In this document: in pieces, positions 1-13,224 of the stretch
How positions within the stretch are numbered: the stretch's first letter is position 1
Layout: the number at the start of each line of letters is the position of its first letter
Assembly (NCBI RefSeq): GCF_004025535.1
Contig: NZ_QJRG01000044.1
Location: 372,001 to 436,000 of the forward strand
From: Pseudomonas alkylphenolica
GTDB lineage: Bacteria; Pseudomonadota; Gammaproteobacteria; Pseudomonadales; Pseudomonadaceae
Reading direction: 5' to 3'
DNA length: 64,000 nucleotides
Position numbers and translations under genes: made by a program
Notes under the pieces: generated by a model
The model's input: only the letters and a program-made list of their open reading frames with translations
Databases searched by the model: none
What the model was told of the DNA's origin: nothing

Positions 1-1032
1 TTCTTTGCCGTCAACGACGATGAAGTCCGGGAGGATGCCGGTGTGCAACATGGCTTTGGCAATGCCCATGAATTCCCACGGATGGCCCAGGCAGAACTTG
101 AAGCCGACCGGCTTGCCGCCCGACAGCTCACGCAGCTGGGCAATGAACTGCATCATCTCGATCGGTGTCGAGAAGGCGCTATGGCGCGACGGGGAAATGC
201 AGTCTTCGCCCATCATCACCCCACGGGTGTCGGCAATTTCCCGGGTGACCTTGTGCTTGGGCAGGATGCCGCCATGGCCGGGCTTGGCGCCTTGGCTCAT
301 CTTGATTTCGATCATGCGCACTTGCGGGCTGCGCGCTTGCTCGGCAAAGCGCTCGGGATCGAAACGGCCGTCCGAGGTGCGGCAGCCGAAATAGCCGCTG
401 CCCAGTTCCCAGGTCAGGTCACCGCCGTGTTCGCGGTGATAGGGGCTGATACTGCCTTCGCCGGTGTCATGGGCGAAATTACCCAGCTTGGCACCCTGGT
501 TGAGCGCCCGGATGGCATTGGCGCTGAGCGAGCCGAAGCTCATGGCCGAGATGTTGAACACCGACGCCGAATAAGGCTGGGTGCACTGCGGCCCGCCGAC
601 GATCACGCGAAAACTCGACGGATCGCTCAAGGGGGCCGGGCGCATGGAATGGCCGATGAACTCGAACCCGGCCTGATAGACATCGATCAAGGTGCCGAAG
701 GGTTTGTCGGAGGCTTCGTTTTTCGCCCGCGCATACACCAGTGAGCGTTGCGCTCGGGAGAAGGGCAGGGCATCACTGTCGGCCTCCAGGAGGTATTGGC
801 GGATTTCCGGGCGAATGCCTTCTACCAGGTAACGGATATTGCCCAGTATCGGGTAGTTGCGCCGCACCGCATGGCGGCTCTGCAGCAGGTCGACGATACC
901 GATCAGGCTGAGCACTGCGGTGCCCAGGGTGAAGGGCCACAGCCATTCATGGTGCAGAAACGGCAGGCTCGCCAGGGTGAACAGGACACAGGCGGCGAAA
1001 AAGGCGTAGCGGCTGAGAAGTGACAGGCTCAT
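1..1032 (-). CDS. FMN-binding glutamate synthase family protein (3' part missing)
   Basis: The frame runs leftwards from ATG at 1032 and is still open at base 1, so 344 residues are visible and the C-terminus lies outside the window. The N-terminus has two hydrophobic stretches (about residues 5-25 and 33-50), so the enzyme is probably membrane-anchored. The body then shows features of the glutamate-synthase FMN/alpha-barrel domain: residues reading MSFGSLSANAIRALNQGA, GEGSISPYH and the loop around QGAKPGHGG. Stand-alone proteins of this family lack the amidotransferase and NADPH subunits. Their substrate is often unproven, so glutamate synthesis should not be assumed. It is transcribed in the same direction as lhr, 142 bases downstream of it. 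Confidence 0.85.
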   Translation of the reverse strand, partial: MSLSLLSRYAFFAACVLFTLASLPFLHHEWLWPFTLGTAVLSLIGIVDLLQSRHAVRRNYPILGNIRYLVEGIRPEIRQYLLEADSDALPFSRAQRSLVYARAKNEASDKPFGTLIDVYQAGFEFIGHSMRPAPLSDPSSFRVIVGGPQCTQPYSASVFNISAMSFGSLSANAIRALNQGAKLGNFAHDTGEGSISPYHREHGGDLTWELGSGYFGCRTSDGRFDPERFAEQARSPQVRMIEIKMSQGAKPGHGGILPKHKVTREIADTRGVMMGEDCISPSRHSAFSTPIEMMQFIAQLRELSGGKPVGFKFCLGHPWEFMGIAKAMLHTGILPDFIVVDGKE

Positions 1033-1174
1033 ACGGGTTCCTTGCGATGGCACGGTCAGGCTCAGGGCCTGGACAATCCTCGACCATAGCCCGGTTGGGC
1101 GCGATAGCGCCAGCCTGGGTAGATGAAGGTTTGCAGGCGCACCGATTGAGTAAAAATCATTCGCGCACTGCCGG

Positions 1175-5470
<4,296 letters not shown>

Positions 5471-5605
5471 GGACTGTTTATGCGGCCAAGCTTAGTACGT
5501 TGCAAGGGGCGTTCGTCAGCGCGTGGTGATGCAGCGACGGCGCTGCGATTGTGCTGTCACCGGCAACATGTGATCCTAGCGCGCTTTCCTGGCGACGAGT
5601 TTCCC

Positions 5606-6010
5606 ATGAGCAAAACCATCCGCATCGCCGCAGCCCTGCTGCTCGACCCGCAGGGCCGTACCCTGTTGGTACGCAAGCGTGGGACCCAGGCTTTCATGCA
5701 GCCCGGCGGCAAGATCGAGGCCGATGAACAGCCGGTGTCGGCCCTGGCTCGAGAGCTGTTCGAAGAGCTGGGGTTGCAGATCGATCCGCAGGACGCGGAC
5801 TACCTTGGCCAGTTCAGTGCGCCAGCAGCCAACGAACCGGGGTTTGAAGTTCAGGCCGAGCTGTTTCAGGTCCACACGGCGATGCCCGTCGAGCCCGGTG
5901 CAGAAATCGAAGAGGTGGTCTGGGTCTCGGCACGCAAGCCGCTGTCGCTCGAGCTGGCGCCGCTGACCCGCGACCTGATCCTTCCGCTGTACCGCACGCT
6001 GGCGCGGTAA
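5606..6010 (+). CDS. Nudix hydrolase
   Basis: A single-domain Nudix pyrophosphohydrolase of 134 residues. The full Nudix box (G-x5-E-x7-RE-U-x-EE-x-G-U) spans residues 35-57, from GGKIEADE to RELFEELGL, with the metal-binding glutamates intact. Family members hydrolyse nucleoside diphosphates linked to another moiety, such as damaged dNTPs, ADP-ribose or dinucleoside polyphosphates; the substrate cannot be read from sequence. The frame is open upstream to 5426, but the ATG at 5606 gives the expected domain start. The LysE-type exporter gene follows 33 bases later and may share the transcript. Confidence 0.88.
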   Translation: MSKTIRIAAALLLDPQGRTLLVRKRGTQAFMQPGGKIEADEQPVSALARELFEELGLQIDPQDADYLGQFSAPAANEPGFEVQAELFQVHTAMPVEPGAEIEEVVWVSARKPLSLELAPLTRDLILPLYRTLAR

Positions 6011-6043
6011 GCTGGCTGACCTTCCATTGGCAAAGGACTGCTT

Positions 6044-6682
6044 ATGATCCCCCTGCATGAATGGCTGCTGTTTTCCGGCGCGGCGTTGTTGATGGTACTG
6101 ACGCCCGGCCCCAACATGATCTACCTGATTTCGCGCTCGATCTGTCAGGGTCGGATGGCTGGCGTTACCTCGCTGGTGGGCGTGGTTGCCGGTTTTCTGG
6201 TGCACATGACGGCCGCAGCCGTGGGCCTGACGGCCTTGTTCATGGCGGTTCCGCTGGGGTATGACCTGCTCCGCTGGGCGGGCGCCGCCTACTTGCTGTG
6301 GATGGCCTGGCAAGCGCTCAAGCCGGGGGCACGCTCCCCCTTCGAGGCCCGTGAACTGGCCCCCGACGCACCGGCAAAACTGGTGATGATGGGCTTTCTC
6401 ACCAGCGTGCTGAATCCCAAGGTGGCGATCTTTTACCTGTCGATCCTGCCGCAATTCATTACCCCCGAGCACGGCTCGGTCCTGGCCCAGAGCCTGATTC
6501 TCGGGCTGACCCAGATCAGCGTGAGTTTTTCGGTGAATCTGTTGATCGCCGTGTTCGCCGCCAGCCTTTCGGCCTGGTTCGTGCGTTATCCGCTGTGGCT
6601 GAGGCTGCAGCGTTATGTCATGGGCTTTGTCCTTGCCGGCCTGGCGCTGCGACTGGTGCAGGAGCAGCGCAAGCTGGCGTGA
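6044..6682 (+). CDS. LysE family amino acid exporter
   Basis: A 212-residue inner-membrane protein with about six hydrophobic helices. The N-terminal family signature LMVLTPGPNMIYLISRS is at about residues 17-33, and a second conserved element, TSVLNPKVAIFYLSILPQF, is near residues 120-138. LysE/RhtB proteins export amino acids or their derivatives; the substrate is unknown here. It follows the Nudix gene closely and converges on metR with only 3 bases between stop codons, so the two transcripts probably overlap at their ends. Confidence 0.9.
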   Translation: MIPLHEWLLFSGAALLMVLTPGPNMIYLISRSICQGRMAGVTSLVGVVAGFLVHMTAAAVGLTALFMAVPLGYDLLRWAGAAYLLWMAWQALKPGARSPFEARELAPDAPAKLVMMGFLTSVLNPKVAIFYLSILPQFITPEHGSVLAQSLILGLTQISVSFSVNLLIAVFAASLSAWFVRYPLWLRLQRYVMGFVLAGLALRLVQEQRKLA

Positions 6683-6685
6683 CCG

Positions 6686-7603
6686 TCAACGCACGGCGCT
6701 GACCCCGTCGAGGGTGGAGAACGAGGTGTCTTTGGCGGTCAGCAAAAAGTCGCGCATGTAGGGTGCATCGAGCATGTCGGTGCGTACGGCTGCATACAGG
6801 GTGGCAAACAGACCTTTCTCGCCCAGGCGTTTGCCCTTCACGTAGCCACGTGAGCTGTATTCGTGCAAAGCCCAGTGCGGCATGCCGCAGACGCCTCGCC
6901 CGCTGGCGACCAGCTGCATCATCATTACCGTCAGTTCTGCGGTGCGCACCTGTGCAGGCTCAACGTCGGCGGGCTCGAGGAAGCGGGTGAAAATATCCAG
7001 GCGGTCGCGTTCCACCGGGTAGGTGATCAGCGTTTCACTGATCAGGTCATCCGGCACGATGTACGGCTTGCTGGCCAGGGGGTGCTGGTTGGCGACGGCG
7101 AGCATGGCTTCATAGGTGAACAACGGCACATACGTCAGGCCGGCCAGCTCGAGCGGGTCGGAGGTCACCACCAGGTCGAGGTCGCCGCGAGCCAGCGCGG
7201 GCAGCGGCGCAAAGGCAAAGCCTGAGGCCAGGTCCAGTTCGACTTCTGGCCAGGCGTCGCGAAACTGGTCGATGGTGGGCATCAGCCACTGAAAGCAGCT
7301 GTGACACTCGATGGCCATATGCAGGCGCCCGGCGGTGCCGCCTGCCAGGCGGGCGATGTCGCGTTCGGCACCGCGCAATAACGGCAGGGTGGCATCCGCT
7401 AGCTGCAGCAGGCGCAGGCCGGCGCTGGTGAAGCGGATCGGCTTGGTCTTGCGCATGAACAGCTGCATCCCCAGGCGCTCTTCCAACTCTTTGAACTGGT
7501 GAGACAGGGCCGACTGGGTCAGGTGCAGGCGTTCGGCCGCCTCGACCAGGCTGTCGGCCTCGCGCAAGGCATGCAGGGTTTTCAGGTGGCGGATCTCAAG
7601 CAC
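6686..7603 (-). CDS. metR: LysR-type regulator MetR
   Basis: A LysR-family activator of 305 residues, with an N-terminal winged helix-turn-helix (residues about 1-60, SLVEAAERLHLTQSALSHQF) and a LysR substrate-binding domain. The sequence closely resembles Pseudomonas MetR as I recall it; in enterobacteria MetR controls methionine genes with homocysteine as co-effector. The start is a decision: upstream TTG and ATG codons exist, but a GTG at 7603 lies six bases after GGAG and yields MLEIRHLK, the usual N-terminus of the family. A TGAG-N5-CTCA palindrome lies 44 bases upstream and could be an autoregulatory site. Confidence 0.88.
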   Translation of the reverse strand: MLEIRHLKTLHALREADSLVEAAERLHLTQSALSHQFKELEERLGMQLFMRKTKPIRFTSAGLRLLQLADATLPLLRGAERDIARLAGGTAGRLHMAIECHSCFQWLMPTIDQFRDAWPEVELDLASGFAFAPLPALARGDLDLVVTSDPLELAGLTYVPLFTYEAMLAVANQHPLASKPYIVPDDLISETLITYPVERDRLDIFTRFLEPADVEPAQVRTAELTVMMMQLVASGRGVCGMPHWALHEYSSRGYVKGKRLGEKGLFATLYAAVRTDMLDAPYMRDFLLTAKDTSFSTLDGVSAVR

Positions 7604-7646
7604 GACGGGCTCCATGAGCAAAACTGGATAAAAAGCTTTATATGTT

Positions 7647-7659
7647 GAGTTTCTCTCAT
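7647..7659. promoter_or_regulatory. candidate MetR/LysR-type operator
   Basis: TGAGTTTCTCTCA is a 13-bp interrupted palindrome (TGAG-N5-CTCA) in the spacer between metR and the divergent hydrolase gene. The enterobacterial MetR motif is TGAA-N5-TTCA, so the geometry matches and one base per arm differs. Assignment to MetR is inference from position and symmetry. Confidence 0.4.
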
Positions 7660-7841
7660 GTTAGCGCGGGCTGTCGACTGACATTTAGCAGTTGAGCGAC
7701 GTCTGGTATCGGCGACAGGTTGGCAGTCGGACTGACCGCTGGGCGCCATTCATCAAATTGTCACGCAACTGTGGCAGCGCGCTTGAACGCGTTTCATCAG
7801 ACTCGCGCTCTACTGGGGATTTGCATTCTGGTGTTTCTGTC

Positions 7842-8834
7842 ATGCGGGCTTTTCTGTTTTTTCTGGCACTGATCGGTGCTACTTCTTCGTTTGCAGCCTC
7901 GCGCTGTGACGTCAATGTGCCCAATGAACGGGTTGAGTTGGCACAACTGAGCGTGGTGTACCAAAGCATCGGCCGCGACTCGGACCCGGCGCTGCTATTG
8001 ATCATGGGCCTGGGCGGCCAGCTGATCCACTGGCCCGATGAGGTCGTGGTTGCCCTGTGTCAGCAAGGTTTTCGGGTGATCCGCTACGACAATCGCGATG
8101 TCGGACTGAGCTCCTGGAGCCAGGCCCCGGCCAGTGCCAGCCTCACCTATCAGTTGTTGCGTTACAAACTGGGGCTCTCGGTGACTGCACCCTACACCCT
8201 CACCGACATGGCCGAGGACAGCCTGGGGCTGATGGATGCCCTGCGTATTGAACGCTTTCATGTGCTGGGGGTGAGCATGGGCGGCATGATCGCCCAGCAC
8301 CTGGCGGCGCTGGCTCCCGAGCGGGTCGAGAGCCTCACCTTGATCATGTCCAGCTCTGGCGCCCAGGGCCTGCCAACGCCAAGCCCGGCGCTGGTGCAGT
8401 TGCTGGCACGCCGCGAAGCGCCGAACCGCGAAGTGTCCATCGAGCAGCAGGCCGACCTGCTGGCGGCATTGGGCAGCCCACAGGTCGAGGATGATCGTCA
8501 GGAGCTGTTGCGCCAGGCGGCGCAGTCCTATGACCGTGCCTTCAATCCTGAGGGGGTCGAACGCCAGATCATGGCCATACTTGCCGAACCCAGCCGCGTG
8601 GCCTTGCTGGATCGCCTGCGGGTGCCCACCCTGGTGGTGCATGGCACGGCCGATCCGTTGCTGCCGGTGATGCATGGCGTGCACCTGGCTGCGCATATTC
8701 AGGGCAGCCAGTTACGCTTGATCCCAGGGTTGGCCCATCGCTTTCAGGAGCAATTCAAGGCGCCGCTACTGGCGGCCGTACTGCCATATCTGAAGGCCCA
8801 TCGTCAGGACCTCAGCCATTGGGCGCAGCTCTAG
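7842..8834 (+). CDS. exported alpha/beta hydrolase
   Basis: A protein of 330 residues with an N-terminal signal peptide (hydrophobic residues 3-18, probable cleavage near FAAS, residues 17-20), so it is probably periplasmic. The alpha/beta-hydrolase fold shows the oxyanion strand LLIMGLGGQ, the RYDNRDVG loop, and the nucleophile elbow GVSMGG with Ser145. A late Asp (HGTADPLLP) and a His (PGLAHRFQ) complete a likely triad. The substrate is unknown. The frame is open upstream to 7692, but only the ATG at 7842 places the signal peptide at the N-terminus. It overlaps the end of glpM, on the opposite strand, by four bases. Confidence 0.85.
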   Translation: MRAFLFFLALIGATSSFAASRCDVNVPNERVELAQLSVVYQSIGRDSDPALLLIMGLGGQLIHWPDEVVVALCQQGFRVIRYDNRDVGLSSWSQAPASASLTYQLLRYKLGLSVTAPYTLTDMAEDSLGLMDALRIERFHVLGVSMGGMIAQHLAALAPERVESLTLIMSSSGAQGLPTPSPALVQLLARREAPNREVSIEQQADLLAALGSPQVEDDRQELLRQAAQSYDRAFNPEGVERQIMAILAEPSRVALLDRLRVPTLVVHGTADPLLPVMHGVHLAAHIQGSQLRLIPGLAHRFQEQFKAPLLAAVLPYLKAHRQDLSHWAQL

Positions 8835-9166
8835 TGCAGGCGCAGCCAGAGGCTCACCAGTACACCGGCGGCTACCAGCCAGGCCAGCGTCGCCAGGGCG
8901 AGCGACGCTTCCAGGCGCAGGCGATCGACCAGCAGGTACAAGGCTATCAGGTAGACCACGTAGGGGATGATTGACCACATGCCGAACAGGATGGTGGTCT
9001 TCAGGTCTTCCAGTGAGCGCTCTTTGCCGACAATGTAGTGGGCAATCAGGGCGAACGTCGGAAACAGCGGGACCAGCCCGGCGATGTAGTAGTTGCGGGT
9101 TTTCGCCAGGGCGGCAAGGATCACCACCACGGCGGCGCCCAGGCAGGCTTTGAGTATCAGGTCCAC
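8831..9166 (-). CDS. glpM: GlpM family membrane protein
   Basis: A small integral membrane protein of 111 residues with four predicted helices and few charged residues, closely resembling Pseudomonas GlpM as I remember it. In P. aeruginosa, GlpM was described as needed for full alginate production from glycerol-related carbon; the biochemical role is unknown. It is convergent with the alpha/beta hydrolase gene, with a four-base overlap of the 3' ends. It lies 24 bases downstream of aauR on the same strand, so read-through from the aau operon is possible. Confidence 0.8.
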   Translation of the reverse strand: MDLILKACLGAAVVVILAALAKTRNYYIAGLVPLFPTFALIAHYIVGKERSLEDLKTTILFGMWSIIPYVVYLIALYLLVDRLRLEASLALATLAWLVAAGVLVSLWLRLH

Positions 9167-9190
9167 GTGCGTTCTCGATTGATGAGTCGG

Positions 9191-10516
9191 TCAACCCAAG
9201 CCGTATTTTTTCACTTTGTCGAACAGGGTCGTCTTGGCCATGCCCAGTTCCTGACTGGCCTGGCTGAGGTTGCCCCCCGTACGCTGCAGGGCATCGCTGA
9301 GCAGGTTGCGTTCGAAGGCTTCGACCGCTTCGGAAAACCCCAACCCCTGAGCGGCGCTGGTACCGGACTTTTTGAACGCCGGCAGCCCCAGCGCATAGCG
9401 TTCGGCAACGTTGCGCAGTTCGCGCACGTTGCCTGGCCAGTCGTGGGCCATCAAGCGTGACAGGGTCTGGCTGTCCAGTTGCGGTGTTTCGCGATCGAAG
9501 CGAAGCGCGGCCAGCTGCAGGAAGTGCTCGAAAAGCTGGAGGATGTCTTCGCGACGCTCACGCAGCGGCGGTAGCTCCAGGGTAACGACGTTGAGGCGGT
9601 AATAAAGGTCGCTGCGAAACTGTCCGCTCTGGCCAAGGGCGTCGAGGTCGGACTTGGTGGCGGCGATTACCCGGCAGTCGACGGCGATGCTCTGGTTCGA
9701 ACCCAGTCGCTCCAGGGTACGCTCCTGCAACACCCGCAGCAGTTTGATCTGCAGGTTGATCGGCATGCTCTCGACCTCGTCGAGGAACAGCGTGCCGCCG
9801 TTGGCGTGCTCGATCTTGCCAATACGGCGTTTGCCGGCACCGGTAAAGGCATTCGCCTCATGGCCGAAGATTTCACTTTCAAACAGGTTTTCCGGCAGGC
9901 CGCCACAGTTCAGGGCAACAAAGGGCTGGCTCTGGCGGCGGCTGAAGTCATGCAGGCAACGAGCGACCAGTTCTTTACCGGTACCGGTCTCACCTTCAAT
10001 AAGGACGTTGGCCGACGTGTCGGCAACGTTGGCGATCAGTTCACGCAGGTTCTGCATTGCGGGCGAGCGGCCGATAATCCGGCCTTCAAGGGTGCTTTGC
10101 TCGGCCAGTTGCCGGCGCAAGGCGAAGACTTCCCGCGACAGTCCGCGTTGTTCCAGGGCACGGCGCACCACTTCGACCAGGCGCTCCGGAGCGAAGGGTT
10201 TTTCCATGAAGTCGTAGGCACCGTTGCGCATGGCACCTACCGCCATGTCGATGTCGCCGTGACCGGTAATCAGTACCACTGGCAGGCTGCCGTCACGGGC
10301 CTTGAGGCGGCTCAGCAGCTCCAGGCCATCGATGCCCGGCAGGCGGATGTCGCTGACCACGATACCGGCAAAGTCGTCACCGATGCGTTGCAAGGCTTCT
10401 TCGGCGCTGCCGACGCCCTCACTGGCGATGTCTTCCAGCGCCAGGGCCTGCTGGCAGCCAAGCAGGACATGCGGGTCGTCTTCAACGATCAGGACGGTAA
10501 GGGGCGCTTGGTTCAT
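9191..10516 (-). CDS. aauR: sigma-54-dependent response regulator AauR
   Basis: An NtrC-type activator of 441 residues. The receiver domain covers residues 1-125 with phospho-acceptor Asp56 (SDIRLPG). The AAA+ domain has Walker A GETGTGKE at 175-182, and a Fis-type helix-turn-helix lies at about 400-438. The loop that contacts sigma-54 reads NAFTGA at residues 222-227 rather than the usual GAFTGA. The gene overlaps aauS by four bases (ATGA) and follows aatJQMP, so it is very likely AauR, the regulator of acidic amino acid uptake known from P. putida. The sigma-54 promoter and palindrome upstream of aatJ fit this role. Confidence 0.9.
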   Translation of the reverse strand: MNQAPLTVLIVEDDPHVLLGCQQALALEDIASEGVGSAEEALQRIGDDFAGIVVSDIRLPGIDGLELLSRLKARDGSLPVVLITGHGDIDMAVGAMRNGAYDFMEKPFAPERLVEVVRRALEQRGLSREVFALRRQLAEQSTLEGRIIGRSPAMQNLRELIANVADTSANVLIEGETGTGKELVARCLHDFSRRQSQPFVALNCGGLPENLFESEIFGHEANAFTGAGKRRIGKIEHANGGTLFLDEVESMPINLQIKLLRVLQERTLERLGSNQSIAVDCRVIAATKSDLDALGQSGQFRSDLYYRLNVVTLELPPLRERREDILQLFEHFLQLAALRFDRETPQLDSQTLSRLMAHDWPGNVRELRNVAERYALGLPAFKKSGTSAAQGLGFSEAVEAFERNLLSDALQRTGGNLSQASQELGMAKTTLFDKVKKYGLG

Positions 10517-12423
10517 AGGGGCTCGGCAACTTCTGTTGGGGCATTGGCCAGGGGCAGGGTAATGACGAAGGCGGTACCGCCATCGATGGGGTGCTCGACA
10601 CTCAGGCTGCCCTTGGCGGCAGCAGCCAGGCTGGCAGACAAGGTCAGGCCCAGGCCCAGGCCATGCTCACCGGGTTTGGTGGTGAAAAAGGGTTCGAACA
10701 GGTGCTTGCGCGTTTCATCGTCAATCCCGTGACCATTATCGCGTACTCGCAGGCGATATTTGTCACCTTGCAGCTCGCCTTCCAGCCAGAGCTCGGGCAA
10801 GGGTTGCGCGGCCATGGCGTCGAGGGCGTTGCCGATCAGGTTGACCAGAATCTGTTCCAGGCGTGTCTGGTCGATTGCCAACTGTTGATCGTCGAACTGC
10901 TGGTTGAGTTTCAGATGGCACCCGGCAATCCGCGTACCCAGCACCTGAAGGCTGGCCTCCACGGCCTTGGCCAGCGATGCCTGGCCACTGTCCTCACCGC
11001 GCCTGGCAAAGGAACGCAGGCTGGCGGTGATCCGCCCCATACGGTCGATCAGGTCGTTCATGGTGCGCAGGTTGGTGCTGGCGGTTTCCAGTGCGCCGCG
11101 CTCGAGAAAACGCACGGTGTTGCCCGACAGGGTGCGCAGCGCCGCCAGCGGCTGGTTCAATTCATGGGCAATGCTGGTGGACATCTGGCCAATCGCGGCG
11201 AGCTTGCCGGCCTGGACCAGTTCGTCCTGGGCATGGCGCAAGGTTTGCTCGGCGTGGCGGCGCTCACGAATCTGCGCCTTGAGGCGGTCGTTGCTGGCGC
11301 GCAGGTCGGCGGTACGCTCGGCAATTTTGCGTTCCAGCTGGCTGTTGGCTTCTTCCAGCGCTTCGCGGGCGGCCAGCCGTGTGGCGATGACCTTGCGCCG
11401 TTCGTTCCAGGCGATCAGCACGATGGTCAGCAGGGCAAAGGCGACGGCGACCAGTACACCCTGGATGATCGACTCGCGGCGCAGGTCCTGCAGCGGGGTG
11501 AGCAGGGTGAAATGCCACGGGGTGTCGGCCAGGCGGCGAGTCTGTGCGAGGTAGGCGACTTCACTGCGACCGTCGCCCAACTCGGCATTGGCCGGGAAGC
11601 TGAGCTTTTCGATGCCGTCAGCCAGCGTCTCGCGCGACAAGGGTTGCAGCTCGTTGAGCGGCCACCAGTAATATTGCAGGCTGCGCGCCAGGCGCTCCTT
11701 TATTTCAGGGGTCAGTGCGCGCACGGACTTGAGCCGGCGCGCCGGGTCGCTGGAGAGGATGATGATGCCATTCTCGTCGCTGACAAAGGCTTCCAGGCGT
11801 GCGCGCTGCCAACGCTCTTCCATGTTCTCCAGGCGCACCTTGATCACCGCTACACCGATGATCTTGCCGTGTTCTTCCAGGCCGTGGGCCAGGTAGTAGC
11901 CTGGCTCGCCGGTGGTGCTGCCGATGCCATAGAAACGGCCCGGCTGACCGCGTACGGCGTGCTGGAAGTAGGCGCGGAACGACAGGTCTTCACCGAGGAA
12001 ACTGTCGACATCGCGCCAGTTGCTGGTGGCCTGGACCCGGCCGGTGGTGTCGAGGACGAAGATCGCGCGGCTACGGCTGCGGCGATTCAAGCCCTCGAGG
12101 TATTCGTTGACCGTCTGGCGATGCTCGCCGTCGGGGTCGGTCAGCAAGCTGGAAACGCTGTTTTCCAGTTCCAGCAGGCTGGGCAGGTAGGTGTACTTGC
12201 TGATTTCACTCTCGACGCCGCGCGCGTGCAGCTCAAGCTGGCGCTCGCCGGACTCGCTCAAGGTGCGGATGCCGTTGTGTTCGCTGATCATGAAGCCGGC
12301 CACACCCAGCCCGACCATCAGCAGAATGATCAGAGGCGGTATCAACAGTTGGCGGATCAAACGGGGTTTCACGGCAAGGGCAGGCTTGGCTGGGCGAAAG
12401 AGCGTGGGATCGCATTTCATCAC
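10513..12423 (-). CDS. aauS: sensor histidine kinase AauS
   Basis: A DctB-like membrane kinase of 636 residues. Transmembrane helix 1 (about 26-46) and helix 2 (about 319-339) enclose a periplasmic dCache-type sensor of about 270 residues. A coiled-coil linker (350-410) follows, then the dimerisation box with His420 (SIAHELNQPLAAL) and an HATPase domain with a GLGLGLTLS glycine-rich box. It lies upstream of aauR with a four-base overlap and downstream of the transporter genes it controls. The likely ligand is extracellular glutamate or aspartate, inferred from context and from the P. putida Aau system. A strong 16-bp hairpin separates it from aatP. Confidence 0.9.
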   Translation of the reverse strand: MMKCDPTLFRPAKPALAVKPRLIRQLLIPPLIILLMVGLGVAGFMISEHNGIRTLSESGERQLELHARGVESEISKYTYLPSLLELENSVSSLLTDPDGEHRQTVNEYLEGLNRRSRSRAIFVLDTTGRVQATSNWRDVDSFLGEDLSFRAYFQHAVRGQPGRFYGIGSTTGEPGYYLAHGLEEHGKIIGVAVIKVRLENMEERWQRARLEAFVSDENGIIILSSDPARRLKSVRALTPEIKERLARSLQYYWWPLNELQPLSRETLADGIEKLSFPANAELGDGRSEVAYLAQTRRLADTPWHFTLLTPLQDLRRESIIQGVLVAVAFALLTIVLIAWNERRKVIATRLAAREALEEANSQLERKIAERTADLRASNDRLKAQIRERRHAEQTLRHAQDELVQAGKLAAIGQMSTSIAHELNQPLAALRTLSGNTVRFLERGALETASTNLRTMNDLIDRMGRITASLRSFARRGEDSGQASLAKAVEASLQVLGTRIAGCHLKLNQQFDDQQLAIDQTRLEQILVNLIGNALDAMAAQPLPELWLEGELQGDKYRLRVRDNGHGIDDETRKHLFEPFFTTKPGEHGLGLGLTLSASLAAAAKGSLSVEHPIDGGTAFVITLPLANAPTEVAEPL

Positions 12424-12440
12424 AGTGACCTTGGTACGGC

Positions 12441-12480
12441 CAGCCTCCTCTGTCTGGCCAGGCGCAGACAGAGGAGGCTG
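12441..12480 (-). terminator. perfect 16-bp hairpin between aatP and aauS
   Basis: Left arm 12441-12456 (CAGCCTCCTCTGTCTG) and right arm 12465-12480 are exact reverse complements around an eight-base loop. Read in the gene direction there is no U-tract after the stem, so this is more likely an mRNA-stability or attenuation element than a full terminator. It would allow high transporter and lower sensor/regulator expression from one transcript. It starts nine bases after the aatP stop codon. Confidence 0.6.
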
Positions 12481-12489
12481 ATCGTCACC

Positions 12490-13224
12490 TCAGTGTTGCA
12501 GGATTTTGCTGAGGAAGTGCTGGGTGCGCTCATGACGCGCGCTCGGGTCGCCGAAGAAGGCTTCCTTCTGGCAATCCTCGATGATTTTGCCCTGGTCCAT
12601 GAAGATGACCCGGTTGGCGACCTTGCGGGCAAAGCCCATTTCATGGGTCACACACATCATGGTCATGCCTTCGTGTGCCAGCTCGACCATGACGTCGAGT
12701 ACTTCGTTGACCATTTCCGGGTCCAGTGCCGAGGTCGGTTCGTCGAACAGCATGACGATCGGGTCCATCGACAGGGCGCGGGCGATGGCCACACGCTGTT
12801 GCTGACCACCGGAGAGTTGCCCCGGGTGCTTCTTGGCGTGGGCGCTGAGGCCTACGCGTTCGAGCAGGGCCAGGCCCTTCTTGGTCGCTTCCGCTTCACT
12901 GCGGCCCAGTACCTTGCGCTGAGCAATGGTCAGGTTCTCGGTAATGGTCAGGTGCGGGAACAGTTCGAAGTGCTGGAACACCATGCCGACCCGCGACCGC
13001 AGTTTGGGCAGGTTGGTTTTCGGGTCGGCGATCGAGGTGCCGTCGACAACGATGTCGCCTTTCTGGAAAGGCTCCAGGGCGTTTACGCACTTGATCAGGG
13101 TCGACTTGCCCGAACCGGACGGGCCGCAAACGACCACCACTTCGCCTTTCTTGACCTCGGTGTTGCAGTCGGTCAGAACCTGGAAGTCGCCGTACCACTT
13201 GTTGACGTTCTTGATGGAAATCAT
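12490..13224 (-). CDS. aatP: glutamate/aspartate ABC transporter ATP-binding protein
   Basis: A polar amino acid transporter ATPase (GlnQ/GltL type) of 244 residues. It has Walker [10 protein letters not shown] near residues 34-42, signature [15 protein letters not shown], Walker [13 protein letters not shown] and the H-loop VTHEMG. It energises uptake through AatQ/AatM. It overlaps the preceding permease gene by four bases. It is the last transporter gene before the intercistronic hairpin and aauS. Confidence 0.93.
   Translation of the reverse strand: MISIKNVNKWYGDFQVLTDCNTEVKKGEVVVVCGPSGSGKSTLIKCVNALEPFQKGDIVVDGTSIADPKTNLPKLRSRVGMVFQHFELFPHLTITENLTIAQRKVLGRSEAEATKKGLALLERVGLSAHAKKHPGQLSGGQQQRVAIARALSMDPIVMLFDEPTSALDPEMVNEVLDVMVELAHEGMTMMCVTHEMGFARKVANRVIFMDQGKIIEDCQKEAFFGDPSARHERTQHFLSKILQH

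Noticed and set aside
43..744. A plus-strand open frame of 233 residues at the window start
   Set aside because: The minus strand encodes an intact N-terminal FMN-binding glutamate synthase-family sequence over the same bases.
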